A DNA stretch of 64,000 bases from contig JALHQW010000009.1 of the NCBI GenBank assembly GCA_022841745.1, positions 34,900-98,899 of the forward strand. Reading direction: 5' to 3'. Origin of the DNA: Saprospiraceae bacterium. GTDB taxonomy: Bacteria > Bacteroidota > Bacteroidia > Chitinophagales > Saprospiraceae. The translations under genes were made by a program, and so were the position numbers. This document shows, in pieces, positions 54,474 to 63,819 of the stretch (its first letter is position 1; each line of letters opens with the position of its first letter). The notes under the pieces are model-generated. The model was given only the letters and a program-made list of their open reading frames with translations, made no database searches and had not been told where the DNA came from.

Positions 54474-57002
54474 TCAATGCAAAATAATTTTTTCGATAGA
54501 CGCCCCCTCTCCGAATTCCGCCCGTATAAAATAGGTGCCCTTGGTCAGGCCTTGTGCTTCAAATGACAATCGCTGGTTGCCCTCGCCCAACTGCTTTTCA
54601 CCAAAATCCCTGACGATTCGTCCTTGCAAATCCACCAATGATAACTGGGCTTTACCAGGTTTTTCCATCGTTATTTCGATTTGAATCTCATGGGAAACAG
54701 GATTGTTCAACACCCTCATCTTCGAATTACCTGGTTCAGACTCACCCGCTGCACCCTCAATAAGGTAAGCCATTGTCATACCATTGCCAAAGCTGGCCAC
54801 CCACAGGGAAGGAAGGCCAGAGCTTTCAAACACCCTTTCGGGGTGCCAGAACGGATAGTCAGCGACCAATTCCCAAACGGGTTGACCACTGCTGAGGCTT
54901 TGGCTGGTTTTCCAAAGGCCCTGCCCCTCGGTGGTGAGGTAGGTGACACCAGCAACGAACCCCACTGAGTTTACCCGATGAAACTGCCCCTCCTCCGTGA
55001 GTTTCTCCCAATTGAGGCCCCTGTCCTTTGTGCGGAACAGGCCGCCAAGGTCGTTGGCAGGGCCGCCCCAGCCGCTCCAGACGCAGGCGTACCAAGTGCT
55101 TTGCGTGGCATCATTGGGGTCAATGACGAGGTCTTTTGTCCAGTAGTTCATGTCGGGGTGGTTGCGGCGCTCCCAATTCTGGCCGCCGTCGGAGCTGATA
55201 AAAACACCGCTGCTGTCGCTGAACACGCTGTTGTTGTTGCCCTTGCGGGCGCACCAGGTGGTGACGAGCGTGCCATCGTCCAAGCTGTGGATGTTAAAGA
55301 TGCGGCCATTGTTGGCGGGCGGATTGGGCAGTTTTGTCCAGGTTGCTGAGGCCGGATTCCCAATGCCATCGGCCCGCCATACGCCGCCCTTCGTAGGGTC
55401 GGTGCTGATGACCCCTGCGTAGAGCCGGTCGTCGTTGGAGGCGTCTGGTGTCACCCAGATGACGGGGTTGCCGAAATCACGCATGGTCTGCCAGGTCTTG
55501 CCCTTGTCAGAAGTATAAAGCACTTTTCCCGCTTTATAGGAGGGCTGCAAACGGGCATCGGTCACGTAGGTCGTCTGGTAAATATCATGCACGCTCGAAG
55601 TCGCCCCGAACCAAAGCGGCGCTGTGTTGTGCTTCGCAATGCGGTACATCGTATTCTGGTCGTGTCCCGTATAGTCGAAGCTCCATGAAAACCCGCCATC
55701 TTCGGAGCGCATCCCCTTGATGTCGGTGTAGCATGCAAACAGATTCAGTTCATCAAACCAATAGACTTGCCAGCAGGTGGTCTGCTCCAAGCCGATGCTG
55801 CTGTAAAGCTTTTTCTTGGGCGTTTCGGCTCCAGCAGGGTGGTCGAACTGTGGGTCGGTGTAGCCCTGCCGCCAGGCCGAGCCGCCATCCAAGGTCTGAT
55901 GAACGAATCCAAAATCGGTGATGATGGCCTGTTGGCTGTTCAGCCGGTTCACGCTGAAGCCAAGCGGGAAGCCCGCCCATGACCAGCCAAAGTCCCCGCC
56001 GTCGCCAGCATAGCCCGTTCGGATGTTTTGGTTGTTTTCGGTCAACAAAACATGTTGCCACGAGTTGCCACCATTGCTGGTCTTCAGAACGATGGGTGTT
56101 TCGTACTGGGTGCTTCCAGCGAGGTAGCAGGTGCTAGGGTCATTGTCGGCCATGGCCAGCCAGACCACGAAGTCCTCATCAATATCGAGGCCGGTCATCT
56201 TGGGCTGCCAATTGCCGCTGAGGTTGTCCATTGTATAAACACCCCGCACGGTCTGCCAGTAGTTGTAGCCCATGTTGGTAGCCCAGACGTTGTCGGGGTC
56301 GCCAGTAAGGGCGTAGAAACGGGTGAGGCCATTTGCCTTTCCTGCACCAAATCCTATGATGACTTCGCCTGAAGGGATACCGGAGAAATTGGCCAAGACG
56401 AAGCTCGTGCCCCCATTGCTGCTGTGCAGCACACCCTCGTTGGTGCCGAGCCAAATATTGTCCCCATCGAAAAAAACGCCAGAGAGCAAGATGCCAGTGC
56501 CTGGGTCGGCAGCCGCCCATTTTTCAGCTGAGGTTTGGCCACCATCATTGGAAAAGAACAAGTGGTTGTAATCCGTCCAGATGACCCGACTGGGATTTTG
56601 ATAGTCGTTGAAAATGAACAGCTTATCCTCCCAAGGCTGGTCGTCACCAGGCAAAAAGTCCCAGGTCTGGCCAGCGTCCATACTCTTGGCAGGCCGCATG
56701 TCGAAGTTTTCTTCGTCATAGAGCATGGCGTAACGGATGCTGTTGTTTTGGGTAAAACAGACCTTTCCGTAATTGCTTGTGATGGCCTCTTGGAAATTCA
56801 CAACATGGTATTCGAGGCCAGTTGTATGGTATAGCCCGCCAAGGTCACTGGGTAAATAAACCTCATTGGCATTGCTGGGGTTGATACTTGGATTGAACAA
56901 TGCCCCGCCGCCACCAGTGCCACGGCTTTCGAAGGACTGGGAAATCAGGAGATTGGGAAACAGAAGGGCTACGAGAAGGAAGAGTAGATGGGTTGATTTC
57001 AT
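54474..57002 (-). CDS. Secreted BNR/sortilin-type beta-propeller protein with T9SS domain
   Basis: The 842-residue protein has a signal peptide to LLISQ. It is followed by about 700 residues of Asp-box repeats (SNDGGQTS, SSNGGTSF, TSDKGKTW, SSDGGQNW, TKDRGLNW) that form one or two large beta-propellers as in sortilins, sialidases and GH74 xyloglucanases. The last 85 residues are a T9SS type A sorting domain (VLNNPVSHEIQIEI, LSLVDLQGRIV, LTKGTYFIRAEF). I cannot confirm GH74 catalytic aspartates, so the enzymatic activity, if any, is open. It should be surface-bound or released and might bind glycans. It is monocistronic. Confidence 0.87.
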   Translation of the reverse strand: MKSTHLLFLLVALLFPNLLISQSFESRGTGGGGALFNPSINPSNANEVYLPSDLGGLYHTTGLEYHVVNFQEAITSNYGKVCFTQNNSIRYAMLYDEENFDMRPAKSMDAGQTWDFLPGDDQPWEDKLFIFNDYQNPSRVIWTDYNHLFFSNDGGQTSAEKWAAADPGTGILLSGVFFDGDNIWLGTNEGVLHSSNGGTSFVLANFSGIPSGEVIIGFGAGKANGLTRFYALTGDPDNVWATNMGYNYWQTVRGVYTMDNLSGNWQPKMTGLDIDEDFVVWLAMADNDPSTCYLAGSTQYETPIVLKTSNGGNSWQHVLLTENNQNIRTGYAGDGGDFGWSWAGFPLGFSVNRLNSQQAIITDFGFVHQTLDGGSAWRQGYTDPQFDHPAGAETPKKKLYSSIGLEQTTCWQVYWFDELNLFACYTDIKGMRSEDGGFSWSFDYTGHDQNTMYRIAKHNTAPLWFGATSSVHDIYQTTYVTDARLQPSYKAGKVLYTSDKGKTWQTMRDFGNPVIWVTPDASNDDRLYAGVISTDPTKGGVWRADGIGNPASATWTKLPNPPANNGRIFNIHSLDDGTLVTTWCARKGNNNSVFSDSSGVFISSDGGQNWERRNHPDMNYWTKDLVIDPNDATQSTWYACVWSGWGGPANDLGGLFRTKDRGLNWEKLTEEGQFHRVNSVGFVAGVTYLTTEGQGLWKTSQSLSSGQPVWELVADYPFWHPERVFESSGLPSLWVASFGNGMTMAYLIEGAAGESEPGNSKMRVLNNPVSHEIQIEITMEKPGKAQLSLVDLQGRIVRDFGEKQLGEGNQRLSFEAQGLTKGTYFIRAEFGEGASIEKIILH

Positions 57003-57080
57003 ATTGGCAGTGCGTCTGTGTTGGTGAAGATGATGCCTTTAAAAGGTGTTGAACGAAAGACTTGTTTGGTATTGGCTGGA

Positions 57081-57118
57081 AAAAATTGAGCCAAGCGATG
57101 AAGAATCGCTTGGCTCAA
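57081..57118 (-). terminator. Intrinsic terminator of the DUF4340 gene
   Basis: A perfect 14-bp stem (57086-57099 / 57105-57118). Read on the minus strand it is followed by a run of T. Confidence 0.82.
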
Positions 57119-57144
57119 AATGATATGGTTGAACTGGATGGTAA

Positions 57145-58149
57145 TTATTTTTGACCACCATCAAAAAACATATCATAAGACCAGAACACTTTTTTGAAAA
57201 CGCCATATTGTGTGTACATCCAGTCCCCTGTATTGATGTCCGTGAAGAAACGCTCCACCACGTCTGTTTTTCGCTCGCCGGTCTCTGTATTAATTCTATA
57301 GCTTGCATAAAATGCCGCCTTGCGTTCTTCTCCCTGCTTGTTTTTGACGGATATGACCGAGAAAGGCACCATTTGGCGGATGCTGTCCTTCTTGGCGTAA
57401 TCGTTGTCGAAGGTTTCGGCCATCAAGGTTTCAAAATTGACAAGGAAGCCATCCACCCGTCCTTTTGATAGGGGCTTGTTGCTTGCTGCGACGTTGTCGT
57501 AAAAAGGCTTCACCTCCCAGTCGCCGTTGGTTTTGTCCAGTTTAAAACTTTGGTTTCGCTGGGTCGGATATTCGATGGAAACGCTGTTGATTTCGTCTGC
57601 AGGGTAGGGGAAGACGTGGCGGTCTCGCCAATCGTCACCGGCCAGTTCGAAGCGGGTACGCACTTGACCGTCCATGATGGGCAACTTGACAATCATCGGT
57701 TGCTCGGAGCCATCCATGAGTGCCACGGTGCCGCCTCCGTCATTCGTCACGCCACCGATATAGTAGGCTTTCAGCAGCTTGTTGCCCTTGCCATAGACCT
57801 CTACTTTGATGCCGTGCCCGGCCAGTTCCTTGACGATATTGTCAGTAGCGGCTGGTGCGGGCACAAATGCCAGTTCCATTTGGCTCACGGCCTCCAAGAG
57901 GTTTTCCACGGCATTTTTACTGGCCCGCCATTGGCCGTTGACCTTCCAATGGTCGCCGTCCCGTTCAAGGGTAGTGGTTACACCCGTACGCTTTGCGATA
58001 AACACTTTCTGGATTTCAGCTTCTGGCACCTTAAAAAGGCGATCCCATCCAAGGGCATGCTTGTCTTCTTTTTTACCACTCAGTACATACCAAGCAGTGC
58101 TTCCTGCGAGGAGCAAGAAAATGGCCAATAGCAGATAGTTTTTTTTCAT
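57145..58149 (-). CDS. DUF4340 domain protein
   Basis: With the start at 58149 it has 334 residues and begins with one membrane helix (MKKNYLLLAIFLLLAGSTAW); the frame extends to 58230, but that part is made of the intergenic repeat. The periplasmic part is beta rich with the DUF4340 features KVFIAKRTGVTTTLERDGDHWKV-like strands, VENLLEAVSQMEL, and NGDWEVKPFYDNVAA. DUF4340 proteins are often found beside GldFG-like ABC transporters, but none is in this window. Its function is unknown. It lies directly downstream of the phosphorylase gene, separated by the inverted repeat 58167-58259. Confidence 0.83.
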   Translation of the reverse strand: MKKNYLLLAIFLLLAGSTAWYVLSGKKEDKHALGWDRLFKVPEAEIQKVFIAKRTGVTTTLERDGDHWKVNGQWRASKNAVENLLEAVSQMELAFVPAPAATDNIVKELAGHGIKVEVYGKGNKLLKAYYIGGVTNDGGGTVALMDGSEQPMIVKLPIMDGQVRTRFELAGDDWRDRHVFPYPADEINSVSIEYPTQRNQSFKLDKTNGDWEVKPFYDNVAASNKPLSKGRVDGFLVNFETLMAETFDNDYAKKDSIRQMVPFSVISVKNKQGEERKAAFYASYRINTETGERKTDVVERFFTDINTGDWMYTQYGVFKKVFWSYDMFFDGGQK

Positions 58150-58166
58150 AAGCTTTTTATTTTTTG

Positions 58167-58259
58167 AAGGATTGGAGGATTGAGGGATTGAAGGATTGAA
58201 TTGGGCCAGTGCCGTCCTCCAATCCTTCAATCCTTCAAACCCTCAATCCTTCAATCCTT
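58167..58259. repeat. Inverted repeat of GGATTGAA units in a gene junction
   Basis: Arms at about 58167-58199 and 58227-58259 pair with two mismatches. Each is made of four to five degenerate copies of AAGGATTG. One arm contains the last codons and stop of the phosphorylase gene; the other ends 17 bases before the DUF4340 start codon. Confidence 0.88.
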
Positions 58260-59903
58260 GTACAACAACTCATAATACTCCGCCAGCATCCTTTCCACGG
58301 AAAACTGGTAGTTGGTGCTGCGGATACTTTTGCGCATCATTTTGCGCCATTTTGGTTGATTTTCATAAAAAGTCGGCACAACCTCTTTGGTCAAGGTGTG
58401 GTAAAGGGCGTTCATGTCATGAAGGTCTTGTGCACCAGCGTCCTCGAACTCCTTGGCGTCACCGAATTGCCAGCCGTTCACGCCATGCTCGCAGGCTTCG
58501 GGCCACCAACCGTCGAGGATGCTTAGGTTGAGTACGCCGTTCATACTGGCCTTCATGCCACTGGTACCGCTGGCCTCTTTTGGCCGCACGGGGTTGTTGA
58601 GCCAAACGTCGGCACCCCTTGTGAGCGCTGCCCCGATGGTCATGTCATAATCGGTCAGGAAGACGACTGATTTGGGATATTTCCGGCTCATGGCCACGAG
58701 GTTGGCCACGATGGCCTTCCCGGCATCGTCGAGCGGGTGTGCTTTGCCGGAGAACACGAGCTGCACCGTTTGGTTTTTGAGCAGCGGCTCAATGATTTCA
58801 GGGTTCCTGAAAATCAGGTCGCTGCGCTTGTAAGCCACGGCTCGGCGGCTGAAACCGATGATGAGCTTGTTCGCATCGAGCTTTACGCCATTGCGCTGCT
58901 CGATGAATTTGACAAGGGCTTTTTTGTTCTTCAAATGAGCTTCCCAAAGCTGGTCAAGATCCTTTTCCTTTTTGCTTTCTGCTGCGTCCAGCACGGATTT
59001 GTCCACCCAAGTGGGTAAGTGGATGCCATTGGTGATGGCCGTTATGTTGCTCCGTTTTTTCACATCCTTCCACATCTTGTTGGCGGTTTCGCCATGCAAT
59101 TGGGCCACTGCGTTCGACTTTTTGGCCATTCGCAATGCACCGACTGTCATGTTGAAGGTCTGCTCATCGTCAAGGCAGCCCAGCTTTACAAGGTGCTTTC
59201 GCTTGAGGCAAAGGTTGGCTCCCATGTATTCTATGCGGTCAATGGGATGGCTCTCATTGCCTTGGATGATGGGAGTATGAGTCGTGAAAACGACCTGTTC
59301 CTTGACTTTCTTCAAGGCTTTTTTAAAGGAAAGCCCCTTTTTACCTTCCATTTGCTCCCGCAACAGTTCAAAGCCTGCGAACAGCGCATGGCCTTCGTTG
59401 AAATGATAGATGTCCGCTGCATGGCCCAAAGCCCGTAGGGCCCGTACGCCACCAATGCCAAGCACTATTTCCTGGGCTATGCGCTCCTCGCCAAACCAGC
59501 CATAGAGCTGCCCGGAAATCCAGGCATCGGCGTTGTCTGGCAGGTCGGTATCGAGCAGGTAGAGTGGGGCATTGCCGAATTTGTCCACCAACCAGACCTT
59601 GCATTTGATGTTGATGTTTCGGATGAGCACATCTACCGTCACGCCAGTGTCCTTTAGGAAGTCGTACTTGCGGTTGCGGTAGGCATCGAAGGGTTGGCCG
59701 TTCTCATCGAGCATTTGGTCGCCGTAGCCCTGTTTCCATTTTATACCAATGCCGATGATTGGGTAGCCGTTGTCCTTGGCCCCTTTCAAATAATCGCCTG
59801 CAAGGATGCCGAGGCCGCCTGCATAGATTTTAAAATCACTTTGTAGGCCATATTCCATGCAGAAATAGGCCACTTTCGGCAGGTTCTTTTGTTTTTTTCC
59901 CAT
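58251..59903 (-). CDS. glgP: Alpha-glucan (glycogen) phosphorylase, short GT35 form
   Basis: The 550-residue enzyme uses phosphate to release glucose-1-phosphate from alpha-glucans. It is the short bacterial/archaeal type, not the roughly 800-residue muscle type. Seen motifs are the N-terminal VAYFCMEYGLQSDFKIYAGG and GILAGDYLKGAKD, then HFNEGHALF, TTHTPIIQGNESHP, ITNGIHLPTWV, and the PLP site RPKEASGTSGMKAS with Lys451 as the cofactor lysine. The start at 59903 gives the usual N-terminus. It lies in tandem with DUF4340 on the minus strand. No other glycogen genes are in the window. Confidence 0.94.
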   Translation of the reverse strand: MGKKQKNLPKVAYFCMEYGLQSDFKIYAGGLGILAGDYLKGAKDNGYPIIGIGIKWKQGYGDQMLDENGQPFDAYRNRKYDFLKDTGVTVDVLIRNINIKCKVWLVDKFGNAPLYLLDTDLPDNADAWISGQLYGWFGEERIAQEIVLGIGGVRALRALGHAADIYHFNEGHALFAGFELLREQMEGKKGLSFKKALKKVKEQVVFTTHTPIIQGNESHPIDRIEYMGANLCLKRKHLVKLGCLDDEQTFNMTVGALRMAKKSNAVAQLHGETANKMWKDVKKRSNITAITNGIHLPTWVDKSVLDAAESKKEKDLDQLWEAHLKNKKALVKFIEQRNGVKLDANKLIIGFSRRAVAYKRSDLIFRNPEIIEPLLKNQTVQLVFSGKAHPLDDAGKAIVANLVAMSRKYPKSVVFLTDYDMTIGAALTRGADVWLNNPVRPKEASGTSGMKASMNGVLNLSILDGWWPEACEHGVNGWQFGDAKEFEDAGAQDLHDMNALYHTLTKEVVPTFYENQPKWRKMMRKSIRSTNYQFSVERMLAEYYELLYKD

Positions 59904-60277
59904 CTTGTTGGATGATTGTAACTACTTAACAGCGTGTGTGTTTGGGGTGGAAATTGAAAATTTTTACCCCAAATACACCCTAAAACTTGTGAGGAGTGAG
60001 AAAAAAATTCATTTTTCTCACTCCTCACACAGCCTTTTAAGTGATTACTGATGATTAATCGTTCGCAAGGTTTTGGGGTTTTAGGGATTTCAAGTTAGAA
60101 CGAAAAATGCGACAACAGAACATTTTCCAAAAGGTTGTTAAAACAACCAACCGCTTTACAAATGGCCGAAACCAAGTAACCATAGAACCCTAAAACTTGA
60201 AAACCTAATAATCCATTGCTGATGAATAATGAACGGTTGAGCAATGTCGCTACTTGCACTCAACCTTTTTTCACCTA
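59904..60277. other. Intergenic region with hairpins
   Basis: No gene. A 17-bp hairpin (59989-60005 / 60012-60028, GTGAGGAGTGAGAAAAA) and a second around 59941-59972 (TTTGGGGT / ACCCCAAA) lie between two minus-strand genes. A GGTTTTAGGG stretch near 60070 pairs loosely with CCCTAAAAC near 60190. Confidence 0.6.
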
Positions 60278-60919
60278 TCATTTTTGAAAGACATAGCTTG
60301 TTGCGGGAGCCAGCGTAGCAAGGTTCTCAGGTGCCTTGGTAAAGCTGCCGGGCGGTTGTTGCGCCAGCACGGTGAACTCTTCGTTGGAGATTTTGCCGTT
60401 GTCGTTCACCTGCTTGCGGATGACTAATTCCAAACTGCGATCATCGTCGAGGTCGGTGAGCCAGGCATCCTGTTGGTGGCACATGCCTTCGTCGCACTGC
60501 AACATGGCGAGGTCCATTACCTTGATGAGTTGGTTGGCATTGGTGTCCCATTTGGCAAGGGCCAGGTCGCTGGAAGCGTACTTGCCGGGAACACGCAGGA
60601 TGAAGAACCCATTGTTCTCCGTCCTGTAACAGGCGTAAACACTGCCAACTTCGTTGGGTTGCAGGTCAGGGGAGAGGAACTTCAAATCGGCTTCCCCAAT
60701 TGGCTTACCGGCATAAGGATAGTCTTCTACCTTTGGCTCTACCTGGTTTGTGCCAAATAGGTGCATTTTCACCACGTTCACCTCTTCAAACAGGTTTAGA
60801 AAACCTTCATTAACGGCAGGTTGGGTAGCTGGTGCAGTGTTTTCTGCTTCGGTCGGTGCGGGGTCTTGATTGCACCCAAACAGGCCTATGGCCAACAGCA
60901 TTACGACAAGTTTTTTCAT
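60278..60919 (-). CDS. Lipoprotein of unknown function
   Basis: The start at 60919 gives 213 residues with a lipobox (LFGC, Cys16) and a Thr/Ala/Pro/Glu-rich linker, as usual for Bacteroidota lipoproteins; the frame itself reaches 60997. The mature part has no recognised domain. It contains two cysteines in LQCDEGMCHQQDAWL and an acidic run (LTDLDDDRSLELV) that resembles a single FG-GAP/EF-hand-like loop. It should be on the periplasmic face of a membrane. It is downstream of the dihaem peroxidase gene but separated by a terminator. Confidence 0.75.
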   Translation of the reverse strand: MKKLVVMLLAIGLFGCNQDPAPTEAENTAPATQPAVNEGFLNLFEEVNVVKMHLFGTNQVEPKVEDYPYAGKPIGEADLKFLSPDLQPNEVGSVYACYRTENNGFFILRVPGKYASSDLALAKWDTNANQLIKVMDLAMLQCDEGMCHQQDAWLTDLDDDRSLELVIRKQVNDNGKISNEEFTVLAQQPPGSFTKAPENLATLAPATSYVFQK

Positions 60920-61041
60920 GATGTGGATTTGATGATTTATGGATATTGGGCTTGATTCAAAGGTTAGAACAGGCTGCAAAATTAAGTTTTTTGTCAAGCT
61001 GCAGTAGCGTGGTGAGACATCAAATCCTAATTAAAACAAAA

Positions 61042-61067
61042 AGCGCAAGCCTGAACCGGCCTGCGCT
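61042..61067 (-). terminator. Terminator between peroxidase and lipoprotein genes
   Basis: AGCGCAAGCC and GGCCTGCGCT pair with one mismatch inside a longer A/T stem (AAACAAA / TTTGTTT). T-rich flanks occur on both strands. Confidence 0.7.
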
Positions 61068-61123
61068 AATTTGTTTTAATTTTTTAGAGGTATTAATTGG
61101 TTGATTATCAATGATTTGGAAAA

Positions 61124-62479
61124 TTAATTACAGCCAAGGTCAATCCTCGACTGTTCGTCACTGTTCGGGAAGCATTGCCCCGAACGCACCGACAATGGCT
61201 GGTAACGGAGCAAGTTGGGGTCACGGAGGCTCTTTTCGATGAAGGCGCTGATGTCGTCAACTTCTTCCTCGGTAAGGCCCAGCGGCTTGAAATATTCTGA
61301 AAGCCGGTCTTCCGGCACGTTGGCATTTTCCTTAACACCCTTGTTCTTGTAGGCAACCACATCCCGGATGTTTCGGAAACTGGAGCCGTGGCCGTAGAAC
61401 GGCGAATCGGCAAGGTTATAAAGCTGAGGCACCTTGAACTTGAACATGTCAGCATCTTCCTTTGTGAAGCACCAGCGGCCTTTGTTCTCGCAGTTCTCCG
61501 AGTTTGCACCATATGTAATATCCGAAGATTCAAACAAATCCTTCATGCCAATGGCGTGGAACTCCATGTTTGCGAGGTTTGGCCCGTTGTGGCAGGAGGC
61601 GCACTGTGCCTTTCCAAAGAAGAGGATTGCGCCTCTTTTTTCTTGGTCGCTCATGGCATTCTCCTTGCCACGCAACCATTTCTGAAAAGGTGCCTGGTTG
61701 GCCAGGATAATGCGCTCATAGGCGGCGATGGCCAAGCCTGTGTTTTCTTGGCCATAGCGAACGCCTGGGTCGGAGTCGGGAAAAGCCTTGTCGAATAGGG
61801 TCTTGTAATTTAGGTTCACGCAAATTTCGTCGTTCATTTTCAGGCGGTGAACATCCTGTGCGGCAATGGCTTGGGTCTCGGTGCCTTGGTAGCCGAGGTA
61901 GTTTTTGGCTTTAGGCGTACCAGCCGTCCAACCAGCCTCTGTGCCAGCATTCACCCCAACTGCGCCAAATTGGCCGTTCCACAAAATGGCCTCTTGGTAG
62001 GCGATGTTGAGGGCGGAAGGGGTGCGCACCGGCTGCACGTCCAATTCGGTTGTCTCGTATTCAGGGTTAGCAATCCTCCCCTCGCCATTAATGCCGAACC
62101 CCAAGCCGCCATCGGCGATGCCCTGATGGATGCCCGCTTGGAAACCCGCACTGGCAAAATGGCAAGAGGCGCATGAAAAAGTGCCCATACTTGAGGCATG
62201 TTTTGGGCTAAGCCCAAGTCCCGTTTCATGGAAAAGCAAGGCGCCGAGGTCTATCTTGGCCTGTGTGATTGGGTTATTGGGGTCTTGCGGTATTTTGTCA
62301 AACTCGTTGCTGTAAGGAAGCACAAAATGGGCTAATCCAGTGCCACCTGAAGCGTCTTTCAGGACTTGCTCTAGTTCTTGGTCAAGCATTGGCTGGCTTT
62401 CGGTGCTGTCATTTTCTTTCTGGCAGGCTGCCAATGACAGTGCCAACATGCCCATGGCGAGATAGTTGCGAAGTAACAT
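61124..62479 (-). CDS. Dihaem cytochrome-c peroxidase/MauG-family lipoprotein
   Basis: The 451-residue protein has a lipobox (SLAAC, Cys19). Two c-type haem sites, both CASCH, lie in FSCASCHFASAGF and AQCASCHNGPNLA, with the order and spacing of the CCP/MauG family. The N-terminal region LGALLFHETGLGLSP and PVRTPSALNIAYQEAILWNG are family hallmarks. The family reduces hydrogen peroxide with electrons from small cytochromes or carries out MauG-type oxidations. At 451 residues it is longer than classical CCP (about 320), with insertions between the haem domains. It is monocistronic. Confidence 0.92.
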   Translation of the reverse strand: MLLRNYLAMGMLALSLAACQKENDSTESQPMLDQELEQVLKDASGGTGLAHFVLPYSNEFDKIPQDPNNPITQAKIDLGALLFHETGLGLSPKHASSMGTFSCASCHFASAGFQAGIHQGIADGGLGFGINGEGRIANPEYETTELDVQPVRTPSALNIAYQEAILWNGQFGAVGVNAGTEAGWTAGTPKAKNYLGYQGTETQAIAAQDVHRLKMNDEICVNLNYKTLFDKAFPDSDPGVRYGQENTGLAIAAYERIILANQAPFQKWLRGKENAMSDQEKRGAILFFGKAQCASCHNGPNLANMEFHAIGMKDLFESSDITYGANSENCENKGRWCFTKEDADMFKFKVPQLYNLADSPFYGHGSSFRNIRDVVAYKNKGVKENANVPEDRLSEYFKPLGLTEEEVDDISAFIEKSLRDPNLLRYQPLSVRSGQCFPNSDEQSRIDLGCN

Positions 62480-62753
62480 ATTGATAGATTTTTGAAAAAT
62501 TGGCTATTGAAACAGGGGGGGGTAGCCAAATAAGCCTTTTTTACAGGGGTGTTAATTAAATCAGCGGAGGTTGACTTGTTGCTGCGAAAATATTGCCAAT
62601 TGCCAAATGAATGAAAACCAATCAAGGCTTCTAAGCAAAAATTAAGAAGAATTTGCCATGAGAAATGATTTGCTTTTTCTGAGTGATGTATTTCAGTCTT
62701 GTTTTTTCTCAAAAAACGGTTGGGATTTCTACCTTTCCGCCCAAACAACGAAT

Positions 62754-63776
62754 ATGTCCATCAACCTGATTTCCGACACTGTCACCAAGCCAACGCCTGC
62801 CATGCTCAAGGCGATGTTCGCCGCCGAAGTCGGCGACGACGTGTTCAATGACGACCCCACCGTGAACGCCCTACAAGCCAAGGCCGCCGCCTTGTTTGGT
62901 AAGGAGGCCGCCCTTTTTTGCCCTTCGGGAACGATGACCAACCAGATTGCCATCCGCACCCATTGTGGCCAACTCGACGAGGTGATTTGCGACCACTACT
63001 CCCATATTTTTCAGTACGAAACGGGCGGCTATGCCGCAAACAGCGGGGTAGCTATCAACCTCATCGCCGGCACGAACGGCAAAATAACAGCAGAGCAAAT
63101 AGCTGCGGTCATCAAGCCCAACTACGACTGGTTGCCCACATCCCGGCTTGTCGTTTTGGAAAATACCGCCAACAAAGGAGGGGGCAGTTATTACACGTTG
63201 GACGAAGTGCGACCCATCCGTAAATTGTGCAGTGAAAAGGGCTTGGCCTTGCACTTGGATGGTGCCCGCCTATTCAATGCCCTCGTCGAAACGGACGAGC
63301 GTACGCAGGATTGGGGTGCTGAATTCGACAGCATTTCCATCTGCCTCTCCAAAGGATTGGGAGCGCCCGTCGGCTCGCTACTCATTGGCAATCAGGACTT
63401 TATCGCAAAGGCGAGGCGCTTCCGCAAGGTGATGGGCGGTGGGATGCGGCAGGCAGGCTACTTGGCAGCAGCTGGCATTTTCGCCCTCGAAAATCACGTG
63501 GAAAGGCTGCGAGACGATAACCGCCGTGCGAGGGTTTTAGGTGAGACATTGCGCCAGCAAAACTGGGTCGCCGACGTGCGCCCCGTGCAGACGAACATTG
63601 TCATATTTGACCTCACTCCGCCACTTACTGCGGCGGACTTATTGAAAAAACTAGAGGGAAAAGGGGTGTTGGCCACCGCCTTTGGGCCAGCAACGGTGCG
63701 GTTTGTGACGCATTTGGATTTTACAGAGGAGATGTTGGGGAGGGTGGTGGAGGTGTTGAGCGCCAAGAGTCCATAG
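62754..63776 (+). CDS. ltaE: Low-specificity L-threonine aldolase
   Basis: The PLP enzyme cleaves threonine (and allo-threonine) to glycine and acetaldehyde. I use the ATG at 62754 (MSINLISDTVTKPTPAMLKAM), which gives 340 residues and the standard N-terminus; an upstream ATG at 62658 would add 32 unlikely residues. Family motifs are VGDDVFNDDPTVNALQAKAA, CPSGTMTNQIAIRTH, LHLDGARLFNA, and the cofactor lysine Lys200 in ICLSKGLGAPVGS, followed by GGGMRQAG. It is divergent from the peroxidase gene. Confidence 0.94.
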   Translation: MSINLISDTVTKPTPAMLKAMFAAEVGDDVFNDDPTVNALQAKAAALFGKEAALFCPSGTMTNQIAIRTHCGQLDEVICDHYSHIFQYETGGYAANSGVAINLIAGTNGKITAEQIAAVIKPNYDWLPTSRLVVLENTANKGGGSYYTLDEVRPIRKLCSEKGLALHLDGARLFNALVETDERTQDWGAEFDSISICLSKGLGAPVGSLLIGNQDFIAKARRFRKVMGGGMRQAGYLAAAGIFALENHVERLRDDNRRARVLGETLRQQNWVADVRPVQTNIVIFDLTPPLTAADLLKKLEGKGVLATAFGPATVRFVTHLDFTEEMLGRVVEVLSAKSP

Positions 63777-63819
63777 TTGCCTGTGATTGATTAGATGTAT
63801 TGGAGTAACTATAAATGTG

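Noticed and set aside
54474..57002. Assignment as GH74 xyloglucanase
   Set aside because: Asp-box propellers are clear, but the catalytic aspartates of GH74 could not be located with confidence.
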